Positions 22,561-35,573 of a stretch of 64,000 nucleotides of DNA are shown one piece after another (positions within the stretch are counted from its first letter, which is position 1; every line of letters starts with the position of its first letter). The DNA lies in the NCBI GenBank assembly GCA_024346835.1, contig AP024866.1:1-64000 (forward strand), read 5' to 3'. The notes below the pieces were generated by a model. That model did no database searches and was not told the DNA's origin. It saw nothing but the letters and a program-made list of their open reading frames with translations. A program made the position numbers and the translations under genes. Source of the stretch: Vibrio comitans (GTDB taxonomy: Bacteria > Pseudomonadota > Gammaproteobacteria > Enterobacterales > Vibrionaceae).

Positions 22561-24018
22561 ATGCAGTTTCGTTCCATTATTCGAATAGTAGGTCTGCTAC
22601 TTGCGCTGTTTAGCGTATCTATGTTGGCACCTGCAGGGGTTGCTCTAATTTACCGAGATGGTGCGGGTGTGCCCTTCGTGGTGACCTTTATCATTTTGTT
22701 GATATGTGGCTTTGCCTGCTGGTTCCCCAATCGGCATCATAAGCGAGATTTAAAGGCACGCGATGGCTTCCTTATCGTTGTTTTGTTTTGGACGGTTATC
22801 GGCAGTGCTGGTTCGCTTCCTTTCCTCGTTATCGACAATGCGGCAGTAAGTGTTGCCGATGCTTTCTTTGAATCCTTCTCTGCATTAACCACGACCGGTG
22901 CCACCGTAATTGTTGGGTTAGATGAACTACCTAAGGCAATGCTTTTTTATCGGCAGTTTTTACAGTGGTTTGGTGGTATGGGGATCATTGTATTAGCGGT
23001 GGCTATATTGCCGGTTTTGGGCATCGGTGGCATGCAGCTTTACCGTGCAGAAATACCTGGCCCGGTAAAAGATAGCAAAATGACGCCAAGGATTGCGGAA
23101 ACGGCTAAGGCGCTTTGGTATATCTATCTGAGCTTAACCGTAGCATGTGCTATTGCATTTTGGATGGCCGGTATGACTTTCTTTGATGCGGTTGGGCATA
23201 GTTTTTCTACCATCGCGATTGGGGGGTTCTCTACTCACGATGCGAGTATGGCTTACTTCGATAGCTACGCGGTGAATATGATCACCGTAGTCTTCTTGCT
23301 TATCTCTGCATGTAACTACTCTTTGCACTTCGCAGCATTTGCCTCCGGTGGCGTCCATCCTAAATACTATTTAAGAGATCCTGAATTTAGAGCCTTTATA
23401 GGTGTTCAGGTCATTCTGTTTGCTATTTGCTTCTTGGTGCTACTCAACCATCATAGTTATGACACTTATTATGAAGCGTTTGACCAAGCCTTGTTCCAGA
23501 GTGTGTCCATCTCTACGACAGCCGGATTTACTACTACGGGTTTTGCCGAGTGGCCACTGTTCTTACCTGTGCTTTTACTCTTCTCTTCTTTTATAGGCGG
23601 GTGTGCAGGTTCAACGGGTGGTGGTATGAAGGTAATACGAGTATTGCTATTAACGTTGCAAGGATTTCGTGAACTAAAGCGTCTTGTTCACCCTAGAGCC
23701 GTATTTACGATCAAACTGGGTAATAAAGCGCTCTCATCGAGAGTCATTGATGCCGTCTGGGGCTTCTTCTCTGCATATGCGTTGGTGTTCGTCATTTGTA
23801 TGTTAGCGTTGATTGCAACAGGCATGGACGAACTGACAGCATTCTCTGCAGTCGCATCTACATTAAATAACTTAGGCCCTGGTCTGGGCGAAGTGTCACT
23901 GCATTATGGTGATATAAGTGACTCTGCGAAATGGGTCTTGGTTGTCTCTATGTTGTTTGGTCGACTAGAGGTCTTCACACTATTGATCCTATTTACTCCT
24001 GCATTTTGGAAAAGCTAA
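22561..24018 (+). CDS. trkH: Trk potassium uptake protein TrkH
   Basis: Inner-membrane K+ channel-like subunit of the Trk system, gated by cytoplasmic TrkA with NAD/ATP ligands. The 485-residue product has four M1-P-M2 repeats, with selectivity-filter segments visible as SALTTTGATV, STIAIGGFSTH, STTAGFTTTGF and STLNNLGPG. The stretch GGCAGSTGGGMKVIR is the conserved TrkH gating-loop region. Length matches E. coli TrkH (483). It follows yigZ by 7 bp; hemG begins 11 bp later. Confidence 0.96.
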   Translation: MQFRSIIRIVGLLLALFSVSMLAPAGVALIYRDGAGVPFVVTFIILLICGFACWFPNRHHKRDLKARDGFLIVVLFWTVIGSAGSLPFLVIDNAAVSVADAFFESFSALTTTGATVIVGLDELPKAMLFYRQFLQWFGGMGIIVLAVAILPVLGIGGMQLYRAEIPGPVKDSKMTPRIAETAKALWYIYLSLTVACAIAFWMAGMTFFDAVGHSFSTIAIGGFSTHDASMAYFDSYAVNMITVVFLLISACNYSLHFAAFASGGVHPKYYLRDPEFRAFIGVQVILFAICFLVLLNHHSYDTYYEAFDQALFQSVSISTTAGFTTTGFAEWPLFLPVLLLFSSFIGGCAGSTGGGMKVIRVLLLTLQGFRELKRLVHPRAVFTIKLGNKALSSRVIDAVWGFFSAYALVFVICMLALIATGMDELTAFSAVASTLNNLGPGLGEVSLHYGDISDSAKWVLVVSMLFGRLEVFTLLILFTPAFWKS

Positions 24019-24029
24019 AGGAAGAATCA

Positions 24030-24566
24030 TTGAAAAAGGCAGCATTGTTGTATTCCACCTGCGATGGACAGACTCGTAAGATATCCGCTCATATAGAGAG
24101 TGAACTAGAAGGGTTTGAATGCGAGTCTTTTGATCTAGCCTCGATAGATACCTTGGATTTACTCAAGTTTGACCGTGTAGTGATTGGTGCTTCTATACGT
24201 TATGGGCACTTGAACAAGAAACTGTACCAATTCATTCAAAAGCACTTAGTACAATTAGAACAGGTGAATGCCGCGTTCTTCTGTGTGAACCTAACTGCGA
24301 GAAAGGAAGACCAAGGTAAAGATACTCCAGAGGGGAGTGCGTACATTAAAACCTTCCTAAAGAAATCACCATGGGAGCCCAAGCTAATAGGAGTCTTTGC
24401 TGGAGCTCTACGTTATCCACGCTATAACTTCTTCGACAAATTTATGATTCGCTTCATTATGTCTATGACGGGTGGAGAAACAGATACAACTAAAGAAGTT
24501 GAATATACCAACTGGAAAAAAGTCTCTTTATTCACGAAAAAAGTGGCAGAAATGGACAGTAAATAG
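24030..24566 (+). CDS. hemG: Menaquinone-dependent protoporphyrinogen IX dehydrogenase HemG
   Basis: Flavodoxin-like FMN enzyme that oxidises protoporphyrinogen IX to protoporphyrin IX using the quinone pool, the penultimate step of heme synthesis. I chose the TTG at 24030 (LKKAALLYSTCDGQTRKI, 178 residues) with AAAGGAAG upstream; an in-frame ATG at 23931 lies deep in trkH. FMN-phosphate loop YSTCDGQT, the long-chain flavodoxin-like insertion and VVIGASIRYGHL are visible. Third gene after yigZ and trkH; the rRNA promoters start about 70 bp later. Confidence 0.92.
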   Translation: MKKAALLYSTCDGQTRKISAHIESELEGFECESFDLASIDTLDLLKFDRVVIGASIRYGHLNKKLYQFIQKHLVQLEQVNAAFFCVNLTARKEDQGKDTPEGSAYIKTFLKKSPWEPKLIGVFAGALRYPRYNFFDKFMIRFIMSMTGGETDTTKEVEYTNWKKVSLFTKKVAEMDSK

Positions 24567-24636
24567 TCACTTTTGGCCTTTGGTGATGCAAAATTAGCCG
24601 AACGACAATAAATTCAAAAAAAACGTCAAAAAAGGC

Positions 24637-24801
24637 TTGCCAATGTGACTCAGCTCTCTATAATGCGCCCCACTGACACGGCAACAGCGACAACGCTTCG
24701 CAGTGTTTCAGTAGGCTAAGTAGCTGAATCATTTGAGTTTAACTTCTCTTCGAAAATAAATTCAAAAAAGTGTTTGACACTGAGATTCAAATCGCTAGAA
24801 T
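24637..24801 (+). promoter_or_regulatory. Tandem rRNA promoters P1 and P2, first operon
   Basis: P1 is TTGCCA (24637-24642), 16 bp, TATAAT (24659-24664) with a GC-rich discriminator GCGCCCC typical of stringently controlled rRNA promoters; AT-rich UP-element-like sequence precedes it. P2 is TTGACA (24774-24779), 16 bp, TAGAAT (24796-24801). The leader that follows carries a boxA-like GCTCTTTAACA near 24837 for antitermination. The 500 bp between hemG and 16S hold only this promoter and leader region. Confidence 0.9.
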
Positions 24802-25065
24802 GGCCGTCCGCTTGAGAGGTAAGCCTCAAAAGCAACGCTCTTTAACAATTTAAACCTATCAATCTGTGTGGGCACTCGTTGATGATAATCGAAAAGATTT
24901 ATCAATGAACTGAGTGACCAATACAATGATTTTTAATCATTGGCACAGTCAATTCATTATCGTTCTGTTGGAACGATAATAGCTTTAAAATTACTTCTTA
25001 CTTTCGAGTAAGGAACAGTTTTGAAGTCAGTATTCATTGAGCCGGTCGCAAGACCAAAAAAACTT

Positions 25066-26618
<1,553 letters not shown>

Positions 26619-26712
26619 TACGATGATTACTCACGATGAGTGTCCACACAGATTGATATGGTTTAGAAAGTAAAGAGATTTAGAAATGTCCCCCAAGACA
26701 TTTCAACTTAGT

Positions 26713-26788
26713 GTCCCGTTCGTCTAGAGGCCTAGGACACCGCCCTTTCACGGCGGTAACAGGGGTTCGACTCCCCTACGGGATACCA
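26713..26788 (+). tRNA. tRNA-Glu (TTC)
   Basis: 76-nt cloverleaf in the 16S-23S spacer: acceptor GTCCCGT/ACGGGAT, anticodon TTC in the CTTTCAC loop, T-loop GGTTCGACTCC, encoded CCA end. Confidence 0.96.
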
Positions 26789-26790
26789 TT

Positions 26791-26866
26791 GGGTCGTTAG
26801 CTCAGCTGGTAGAGCAGTTGACTTTTAATCAATTGGTCGCAGGTTCGAATCCTGCACGACCCACCA
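26791..26866 (+). tRNA. tRNA-Lys (TTT)
   Basis: 76-nt cloverleaf, 2 bp after tRNA-Glu: acceptor GGGTCGT/ACGACCC, anticodon TTT in CTTTTAA, T-loop GGTTCGAATCC, encoded CCA end. Confidence 0.96.
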
Positions 26867-26931
26867 TTTCCTTTCCACAAAGGAAGTTGTTTGAATTCAC
26901 TTTTAAAGTGAACACAAACAGCAAACAATGT

Positions 26932-27007
26932 GGGCGATTAGCTCAGTTGGGAGAGCACCTCCCTTACAAGGAGGGGGTCACTGGTTCGAGCCCGGTATCG
27001 CCCACCA
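26932..27007 (+). tRNA. tRNA-Val (TAC)
   Basis: 76-nt cloverleaf: acceptor GGGCGAT/ATCGCCC, anticodon TAC in CTTACAA, T-loop GGTTCGAGCCC, encoded CCA end. The next 321 bp to 23S are spacer with a second boxA-like GCTCTTTAACAATTT near 27061. Confidence 0.96.
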
Positions 27008-27328
27008 TCTTTAAGCGCTCTCTCGAGTGTGTTTAAAAATGGTTCATTTGTTTGAATCTCGCTCTTTAACAATTTGGAAAGCTGACGATAAATAATGTGA
27101 TTTCATTATTTATCAAATTTAAAAGTTCTCAAATCCTAATGATTTATCATTAGGTACCAACACACATTCAAGTGTTCTTGGGAATGTATCCTTGCCAGAA
27201 TGCATTCAAATTTGAGTCCGGCAAAATCGAATGTTATCTCGCTCATAATAAAGAGATAACGCACCTTGGAAACGTCATACTGCAGCGTAGCAACTGCATT
27301 GCGTAAGCAAGACCCTTTGGGGTTGTAT

Positions 27329-30217
<2,889 letters not shown>

Positions 30218-30305
30218 ACAACACCCAAGGGGTTTTGTGGACTCAAAGAAAGAACTTTGAATGTGTATATGACTTTTAAATAACAGTTTTCCGAATTTTA
30301 AAATT

Positions 30306-30425
30306 TGCTTGGCGACCATAGCATTGTGGACCCACCTGATTCCATGCCGAACTCAGAAGTGAAACATAATAGCGCCGATGGTAGTGTGGGGCTTCCCCAT
30401 GTGAGAGTAGGACATCGCCAGGCTT
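30306..30425 (+). rRNA. rrf: 5S ribosomal RNA
   Basis: 120 nt, opening TGCTTGGCGACCATAGC and closing CATCGCCAGGCTT, with the terminal stem TGCTTGGC/GCCAGGC and the central CCGAACTCAGAAGTGAAAC segment typical of gamma-proteobacterial 5S. Confidence 0.96.
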
Positions 30426-30506
30426 TAATTAAGTTTTCAGATTTAATAATCTGAAAGCAAAAACTGGATAAGGCAATCTATAAGACCTTAACTAGTAACA
30501 ATTTGT

Positions 30507-30597
30507 GGAGAGATGGCTGAGTGGTCGAAAGCACCGGTCTTGAAAACCGGCAACCGTTAATAGCGGTTCTAGGGTTCAAATCCCTATCTCTCCGCCA
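30507..30597 (+). tRNA. tRNA-Ser (TGA)
   Basis: 91-nt type II tRNA with a long variable arm: acceptor GGAGAGA/TCTCTCC, anticodon TGA in CTTGAAA, variable arm near AACCGTTAATAGCGGTT, encoded GCCA end. It lies 81 bp downstream of 5S and could be part of the rRNA transcript. Confidence 0.95.
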
Positions 30598-30603
30598 CAT
30601 TAC

Positions 30604-30634
30604 AAAAAACCGCTGATTCGTCAGCGGTTTTTTT
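30604..30634 (+). terminator. Terminator of the first rRNA/tRNA-Ser unit
   Basis: AAAAAACCGCTGA TTCG TCAGCGGTTTTTTT hairpin immediately after tRNA-Ser. Confidence 0.93.
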
Positions 30635-30825
30635 GTATCTGCTGTATTTCAATTCCTCCGATACAAATACCCAAGTCATTTGCTGCTATTTTCTGCAATC
30701 TAACCTTTTACACGATATCTGATGCATATGTTTGCTATGCTATCGATCTATATCACATAAAAGCACCTATAAGTGACAGGTGTAACTTTTGAAATGTAAT
30801 CTATTTTACTGAGGAGAAGTAGGGG

Positions 30826-31209
30826 ATGGGACAGTTTGCAACCCTTGGATTTATCGCAATTGGTGGCGCTTTTGGTGCTTGTTCGCGATATTTGATTTCT
30901 GAACTGTGTGTCGTATTGCTAGGACGTGGTTTTCCGTATGGTACCTTGACTGTCAATATTGTCGGTTCATTTATCATGGGGACGCTTATTGCCCTCTTTG
31001 AGAATGAAGTGATTGCTGTTGATCCTTGGCGTCAAATCATCGGTCTTGGCTTCTTGGGAGCTTTAACTACTTTCTCTACCTTCTCAATGGATAATGTCCT
31101 TATGTTCCAACAGGGGGACTACTGGAAGGCTGGGTTGAACATTGTACTTAATGTTGTATTCAGTATCTCTGCTGCAATGATTGGATTCCATTTAGTGTTC
31201 AAAAATTAA
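30826..31209 (+). CDS. crcB: Fluoride exporter CrcB/Fluc
   Basis: Small dual-topology membrane protein that forms a fluoride-selective channel. The 127-residue product has four hydrophobic helices and the family motifs GGAFGACSRY near the N-terminus, GTLTVNIVGSF, and GFLGALTTFSTFS with the conserved TTFS(T)FS block. RBS GAGGAG precedes ATG. Unlike many crcB genes it has no fluoride riboswitch consensus upstream. It is followed by a TPP-riboswitch promoter for the thi operon, so it is probably separately expressed. Confidence 0.95.
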   Translation: MGQFATLGFIAIGGAFGACSRYLISELCVVLLGRGFPYGTLTVNIVGSFIMGTLIALFENEVIAVDPWRQIIGLGFLGALTTFSTFSMDNVLMFQQGDYWKAGLNIVLNVVFSISAAMIGFHLVFKN

Positions 31210-31217
31210 CATGTCTG

Positions 31218-31246
31218 CTTTGTTCTTCTCGTAGTTTATATATAAT
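31218..31246 (+). promoter_or_regulatory. Promoter of the thi operon
   Basis: A perfect -10 TATAAT (31241-31246) with a weak -35 near CTTTGT/TTGTTC (31218-31225) lies immediately before the TPP riboswitch. Confidence 0.6.
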
Positions 31247-31253
31247 AGAACTG

Positions 31254-31350
31254 CTTGTCGGAGTGCTGAAGTGTTAATCACAAGATGCTGAGACCGTGAA
31301 TACGGAATTCGTTGAACCTGATACAGGATAATACCTGCGAAGGAAACAAG
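31254..31350 (+). promoter_or_regulatory. TPP riboswitch (THI element)
   Basis: Matches the THI-box consensus: CGGAGTGCTGAAG, then GCTGAGA (about 31287), then GAACCTGATACAGGATAATACC and GCGAAGGAAACAAG. P1 pairs CTTGT (31254-31258) with ACAAG (31346-31350). Thiamine pyrophosphate binding represses thiamine biosynthesis genes. Here the first gene behind it is thiE, not the usual thiC. Confidence 0.95.
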
Positions 31351-31402
31351 GTGGTCATTTCGAAAAGCTATTGGGTTTTTACCTGATACTTGCACCATCA
31401 AA

Positions 31403-31437
31403 CTATCCGACAAGCTGTGTTTTTTACAGAAGGATAG
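31403..31437 (+). promoter_or_regulatory. SD-sequestering hairpin before thiE
   Basis: CTATCC (31403-31408) pairs with GGATAG (31432-31437) and CTGT (31415-31418) with ACAG (31426-31429). The 3' arm contains the thiE Shine-Dalgarno AAGGATAGGG, so the hairpin is a plausible translational expression platform for the TPP riboswitch. Confidence 0.55.
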
Positions 31438-31441
31438 GGCG

Positions 31442-32614
31442 ATGAATTCCCCGCTAAATAGTTTTATAAAATCCCCAACGATAACACCTGCTTTTGAAAA
31501 AGCGTTTTCACTTGTTGTAAGCAAGGCTATTACGGCGGGCTTTAACAATGTGATTACTGCGATCTCTGGTGGGGATAGCTACGTTGTCGCCACTCCAAAT
31601 CAAACATTTAAGCTTGTTGTTGATAACAATGATGAACAACAGTTTTCTGCGACTATCGTCGATTCAGACAACCACCAACTTGCCTCCCTTGTAGTTCTTC
31701 ATACTAAAGGCCAGGACTCAATCACTCTTAGTGATGCTAGTTCCTTTAAGTGGACATATAAACCTGAAGACTATCCAACCTGTAGTGATAGCTATGTAGC
31801 ATGGCTTCTTATCGCTTTGTCTTTAGAATTCACTATTGAAGATGCCGCTCTTATTGCCAGAAGCGCCCAGCATGTTTCATGTGAAACATGGCCTAGCCAC
31901 ATTAAATTCTTTCCTCAGCTAACAGCGACTCACCAACAAGTTGCTACGCGAAACTCGACCCGATGCTTTGGGCTGTATCCTGTACTAGATAGCCTTGAAC
32001 TAGTCGATGAAGTTTCCCAAAGCGATGTAAACATTCTACAGCTGAGAATTAAAGATAAGTCTAATGATGCAGTATCTGAAGATGTCAGACGCGCCATTCA
32101 GATTGGTAGAGAAAGAGGCGTGGATGTTGTCATTAACGATTACTGGGAACTTGCATTAGAGCACGATGCTACTTGCATCCATTTAGGTCAGGAGGATCTA
32201 GCAGAATTAGCTGATAGCCGCCTACTAAGTAGTAAAGTGGGTTTAGGGATATCAACACATGGTTACTATGAAATTATCAACGCGTTGCAGTACAAGCCGT
32301 CCTATTTAGCATTAGGGCACATCTTTCCCACTACAACCAAAGATATGCCATCTTCCCCCCAAGGCTTAATAAAGCTCAACCTATACCAAGCTCTAATTAC
32401 TTCAATCGGTGAGCAAAGGGGAGAAACACTGCCTTCTGTAGCGATTGGCGGTATTAATCTAGAGCGCGCACCATTAGTGATCGAGTCAGGTGTAACGAGT
32501 GTGGCCGTGGTTAGAGCGGTAACGCAAGCGCACGATAAGCATGAAGCGGTTGCACATTTCCAACAGCTATTTAAAAAAAAGCATCAATTCGATGAGGCAA
32601 CTCATGCTGTCTGA
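31442..32614 (+). CDS. thiE: Thiamine-phosphate synthase ThiE with N-terminal extension
   Basis: ThiE couples HMP-pyrophosphate and thiazole phosphate to thiamine phosphate. The 390-residue product is far longer than the usual ~210. The TIM-barrel ThiE domain is about 180-375, with LQLRIKDKS, VVINDYWELA, CIHLGQEDL, YLALGHIFPTTTK and AIGGI motifs. Residues 1-175 contain a helix block (LLIALSLEFTIEDAALIARS) that resembles the C-terminal part of HMP-P kinase ThiD, but the kinase core is not seen; this looks like a decayed or repurposed ThiD fusion. RBS AAGGATAGGG. The 3' end overlaps thiF by 11 bp. A parS-like site lies within it at 31873. Confidence 0.9.
   Translation: MNSPLNSFIKSPTITPAFEKAFSLVVSKAITAGFNNVITAISGGDSYVVATPNQTFKLVVDNNDEQQFSATIVDSDNHQLASLVVLHTKGQDSITLSDASSFKWTYKPEDYPTCSDSYVAWLLIALSLEFTIEDAALIARSAQHVSCETWPSHIKFFPQLTATHQQVATRNSTRCFGLYPVLDSLELVDEVSQSDVNILQLRIKDKSNDAVSEDVRRAIQIGRERGVDVVINDYWELALEHDATCIHLGQEDLAELADSRLLSSKVGLGISTHGYYEIINALQYKPSYLALGHIFPTTTKDMPSSPQGLIKLNLYQALITSIGEQRGETLPSVAIGGINLERAPLVIESGVTSVAVVRAVTQAHDKHEAVAHFQQLFKKKHQFDEATHAV
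31873..31888 (+). promoter_or_regulatory. parS-like ParB site inside thiE
   Basis: TGTTTCATGTGAAACA differs at one position from the chromosomal parS consensus TGTTTCACGTGAAACA. Its core GTTTCATGTGAAAC is the exact reverse complement of the core of the site at 49901. Confidence 0.7.
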
Positions 32615-33365
32615 TCAGGAGTTTTTGCGCTATCAACGTCAGATTATGCTGCCTGAACTGGGTGAGAATGGGCAGCGATTATTGCTCGACGCTAAGGTGC
32701 TTATTGTTGGGTGTGGTGGTTTAGGCAGTGCTGTAGCGCTGCAACTTGCCGGCGCAGGTATTGGTAAACTAGTGCTTTGTGATGATGATAGTGTTGAGTT
32801 AAGCAACTTACATCGTCAACTAAGTTACAGAGAATCGGACCTTGGTCAAGCAAAGGCGGCAGCCCTAGCGGGGCAGATTAAACAACTCAATCCATCGATT
32901 AGTACACGTAGCGTAAACAGACGTATGTCTTTAGATTTGCTGAAGATCGAAATCAGCTTAGCCGATCTCGTCATCGACTGTAGTGACAACTTCCCTACAA
33001 GACAAGATATTAATCGAGCCTGTACGACGAGCCACACCCCGTTAGTGTCGGGTGCGGCAATAGGATGGGATGGTCAAGTTGCTTACTTTGATGGTCAGCA
33101 AAATAGCGCGTGTTATCACTGTCTATATCCGTTTAGCGAATCCAATCAAGCGACTAAATGTAGCGAAGCCGGAGTAATGGGGCCGAGTGTCAATATGATT
33201 GGAAGCCTTCAATCTATGCTCGCAATAAGAGCAATTGCAGAGCCAACAACACTAAACACCGGTGAATTGATTGTGTTCAGCGGGAGAGACATGAGTCATC
33301 AAAAGTTTGTCATTGAGAAAGATGAAAGTTGCGCGGTATGTAGTGAGGGAAACAACAATGAATGA
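32604..33365 (+). CDS. thiF: ThiS adenylyltransferase ThiF
   Basis: E1-like enzyme that adenylates the C-terminus of ThiS for sulfur loading. I chose ATG 32604 (MLSDQEFLRYQRQIMLPELG, 253 residues) with TGAGG upstream; the longer start at 32541 lacks an RBS. Nucleotide motif GCGGLGSAVALQLAGAG, VELSNLHRQ, CSDNFPTR, the two zinc pairs CYHC and CAVC, and a candidate reactive Cys in TKCSEAGVMGP are visible. It overlaps thiE by 11 bp and thiS by 8 bp, so the genes are translationally coupled. Confidence 0.94.
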   Translation: MLSDQEFLRYQRQIMLPELGENGQRLLLDAKVLIVGCGGLGSAVALQLAGAGIGKLVLCDDDSVELSNLHRQLSYRESDLGQAKAAALAGQIKQLNPSISTRSVNRRMSLDLLKIEISLADLVIDCSDNFPTRQDINRACTTSHTPLVSGAAIGWDGQVAYFDGQQNSACYHCLYPFSESNQATKCSEAGVMGPSVNMIGSLQSMLAIRAIAEPTTLNTGELIVFSGRDMSHQKFVIEKDESCAVCSEGNNNE

Positions 33366-33567
33366 AGTAATGGTAACCATAAACGACAAGCCGACCAATA
33401 TTGGTATGGAGTCTAAACTTATCGACGTTTTAAATAAGCAAGGTATCCCTTCAGAGGGCTGTGCTATTGCGGTAAACAACAAGGTGGTTCCTAAATCAAA
33501 ATGGAACACTATTCATATACAAAAGGGTGACACACTTTCTGTGTTCCGCGCGATAGCTGGAGGATAA
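33358..33567 (+). CDS. thiS: Sulfur carrier protein ThiS
   Basis: Ubiquitin-fold sulfur carrier; its C-terminal thiocarboxylate donates sulfur for the thiazole ring. I chose ATG 33358 ([10 protein letters not shown], 69 residues), overlapping thiF by 8 bp; a longer in-frame start lies inside thiF. The product ends AIAGG, the di-glycine tail that is adenylated by ThiF. It lies 2 bp before thiG. Confidence 0.94.
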   Translation: MNEVMVTINDKPTNIGMESKLIDVLNKQGIPSEGCAIAVNNKVVPKSKWNTIHIQKGDTLSVFRAIAGG

Positions 33568-33569
33568 CA

Positions 33570-34352
33570 ATGCTTAAGATTGCAGATAAGACATTTAAAT
33601 CAAGACTGTTTACGGGTACCGGAAAGTACGCGAATAACACATTAATGGCATCATCCATTGAAGCCTCTGAGTCCGAGTTAGTGACTATGGCATTGAAACG
33701 TGTCGATGTATTTGATCAGCAGGATGACATCTTGAAGCCTCTGAAGGATCTTGGCGTGAATCTACTACCAAATACTTCGGGTGCAAAGAATGCAGAGGAT
33801 GCAATATTTGCAGCTCATCTTGCTAGAGAGGCCCTACAAACAAATTGGCTTAAATTGGAAATTCATCCGGATCCAAAGTATTTAATGCCAGATCCAATTG
33901 AGACATTAAAGGCTGCAGAGCAATTGGTTAAAGATGGTTTTATAGTGTTGCCTTATTGTCATGCTGACCCTGTTCTGTGTAAGCGATTAGAGGAAGTAGG
34001 TTGTGCTGCCGTTATGCCTCTAGGGGCGCCAATCGGCACCAATAAAGGATTGGCTTCTATCGATTTCCTTAAGATTATTATTGAGCAAGCTAACGTTCCT
34101 GTTATTGTCGATGCAGGTATCGGCGCACCATCTCATGCAGCACAAGCCATGGAACTGGGTGCAGATGCGGTATTGGTTAACACTGCAATGGCGACAGCCG
34201 GTGACCCAGTTGCGATAAGTCGAGCATTTAAGTTAGCGGTTGAAGCTGGCAGAATGGCTTACGAAGCGGGCTTAGGTACACAGCAGTTAAATGCGGTAGC
34301 TTCTAGCCCTATGACGGCATTCTTAGATTCTCAGTACGAGGCTAAGTTATGA
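33570..34352 (+). CDS. thiG: Thiazole synthase ThiG
   Basis: TIM-barrel enzyme that condenses DXP, ThiS-thiocarboxylate and dehydroglycine to the thiazole phosphate. The 260-residue product opens [19 protein letters not shown] and has [27 protein letters not shown] with the catalytic Lys, and [23 protein letters not shown]. Length is typical. The stop overlaps thiH by 4 bp (ATGA). Confidence 0.96.
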   Translation: MLKIADKTFKSRLFTGTGKYANNTLMASSIEASESELVTMALKRVDVFDQQDDILKPLKDLGVNLLPNTSGAKNAEDAIFAAHLAREALQTNWLKLEIHPDPKYLMPDPIETLKAAEQLVKDGFIVLPYCHADPVLCKRLEEVGCAAVMPLGAPIGTNKGLASIDFLKIIIEQANVPVIVDAGIGAPSHAAQAMELGADAVLVNTAMATAGDPVAISRAFKLAVEAGRMAYEAGLGTQQLNAVASSPMTAFLDSQYEAKL

Positions 34353-35461
34353 GTTTTGTAGATGTATTTAAATCTACAGACTGGAGTGAGAGCTACCTAT
34401 CCATTATGTCTAAGACGGCAATGGATGTTGAAAAGGCGCTAACCAAGCCTAGGCTAGATATTGAGGATTTTAAGGCGTTAATCTCGCCTGCAGCAGAGCC
34501 GTATTTAGAGTCTATGGCACAGCTTTCTTACCAGAAAACAAGGCAACGATTTGGCTCTACCGTAGGGCTGTATGTTCCTTTATATCTATCGAATCTCTGT
34601 TCAAACGATTGCACTTATTGTGGTTTTTCCATGAAGAATAAGATCAAGCGTAAAACACTTAATGTCGATGAGATTGGTTTGGAAATCGATGCACTTAAGC
34701 AAATGAAGTTTGATAGTGTATTGCTGGTGACGGGCGAGCATCAGAATAAAGTTGGAATGGATTATTTCCGACAGGTGCTTCCTGAAATTAAAAAAGACTT
34801 CAATTATCTTGCGATGGAAGTACAGCCTCTGGAGCAAGATCAATATGCTGAGCTGAAGACCTTGGGTTTGGATGCGGTCATGGTTTATCAAGAAACCTAT
34901 AACCCATCGACTTATGCTGAACATCATCTTAAAGGCTCGAAAACAGATTTTTACTATCGTCTAGAAACACCAGATCGATTAGCAAAAGCGGGCATAGATA
35001 AGATTGGTATCGGTGCCCTTATTGGCTTAGATAATTGGCGGGTTGATAGTCTGTTTGTTGCCACTCATTTGGATTATCTAGAAAGAACCTACTGGAAGTC
35101 TCGCTACAGTATTTCTTTGCCTAGACTAAGACCTTGTGAAGGTGGGGTGCAACCCAAATCAATCTTGAATGATAAGCAGATGGTACAGCTTATTTGCGCG
35201 TACCGTATCTTCAATCAGCACGTTGATATTTCTCTTTCTACGCGAGAGTCAGCAAGCTTTAGAGATAATATTCTTCCACTCGGTGTGACGACAGTTTCAG
35301 CCGCATCTAAAACTCAACCGGGAGGATATGCTGTTGATACTGAAGAATTAGAGCAGTTTGAAATCTCGGATGAACGCTCAGCTTCAGAAGTAGAGTTGGC
35401 AATTCGAAATAGAGGACTAGAACCGGTGTGGAGAGACTGGACTTCGATTTACTCGGGGTAA
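34349..35461 (+). CDS. thiH: Tyrosine lyase ThiH (2-iminoacetate synthase)
   Basis: Radical-SAM enzyme that cleaves tyrosine to dehydroglycine and p-cresol for ThiG. The 370-residue product has the CX3CX2C cluster motif [13 protein letters not shown] at about residue 87-100, the GEHQ region after strand 2, and C-terminal [12 protein letters not shown]. It is the last gene of thiEFSGH, which shares an ATGA overlap with thiG. A parS site and a terminator follow. Confidence 0.96.
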   Translation: MSFVDVFKSTDWSESYLSIMSKTAMDVEKALTKPRLDIEDFKALISPAAEPYLESMAQLSYQKTRQRFGSTVGLYVPLYLSNLCSNDCTYCGFSMKNKIKRKTLNVDEIGLEIDALKQMKFDSVLLVTGEHQNKVGMDYFRQVLPEIKKDFNYLAMEVQPLEQDQYAELKTLGLDAVMVYQETYNPSTYAEHHLKGSKTDFYYRLETPDRLAKAGIDKIGIGALIGLDNWRVDSLFVATHLDYLERTYWKSRYSISLPRLRPCEGGVQPKSILNDKQMVQLICAYRIFNQHVDISLSTRESASFRDNILPLGVTTVSAASKTQPGGYAVDTEELEQFEISDERSASEVELAIRNRGLEPVWRDWTSIYSG

Positions 35462-35500
35462 AGATTTCTAGATAGGTTCCTAAATAGATTCCTAGATAGG

Positions 35501-35516
35501 TGTTTCACGTGAAACC
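35501..35516 (+). promoter_or_regulatory. parS site between thiH and pepP
   Basis: TGTTTCACGTGAAACC matches 15 of 16 positions of the chromosomal parS consensus TGTTTCACGTGAAACA, and its 14-bp palindromic core is perfect. It is intergenic, 40 bp past the thiH stop and about 35 kb from dnaA. Confidence 0.85.
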
Positions 35517-35521
35517 AAATT

Positions 35522-35552
35522 AAAAAACCAGTGACGATGCCACTGGTTTTTT
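35522..35552. terminator. Bidirectional terminator between thiH and pepP
   Basis: AAAAAACCAGTG ACGATG CCACTGGTTTTTT hairpin with A-run and T-run on both sides serves the convergent genes. Confidence 0.9.
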
Positions 35553-35573
35553 GTTTGTTACCCTTAAAGAATA

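Noticed and set aside
30635..30825. Fluoride riboswitch upstream of crcB
   Set aside because: No match to the GGCGATGG...GCCTGAAC... fluoride aptamer was seen; the region looks like an ordinary promoter leader.
35501..35516. Dual reading of the site as a simple transcription-terminator arm
   Set aside because: The parS palindrome is followed by AAATTAAAAA rather than a T-run, and a separate strong terminator lies immediately after it.
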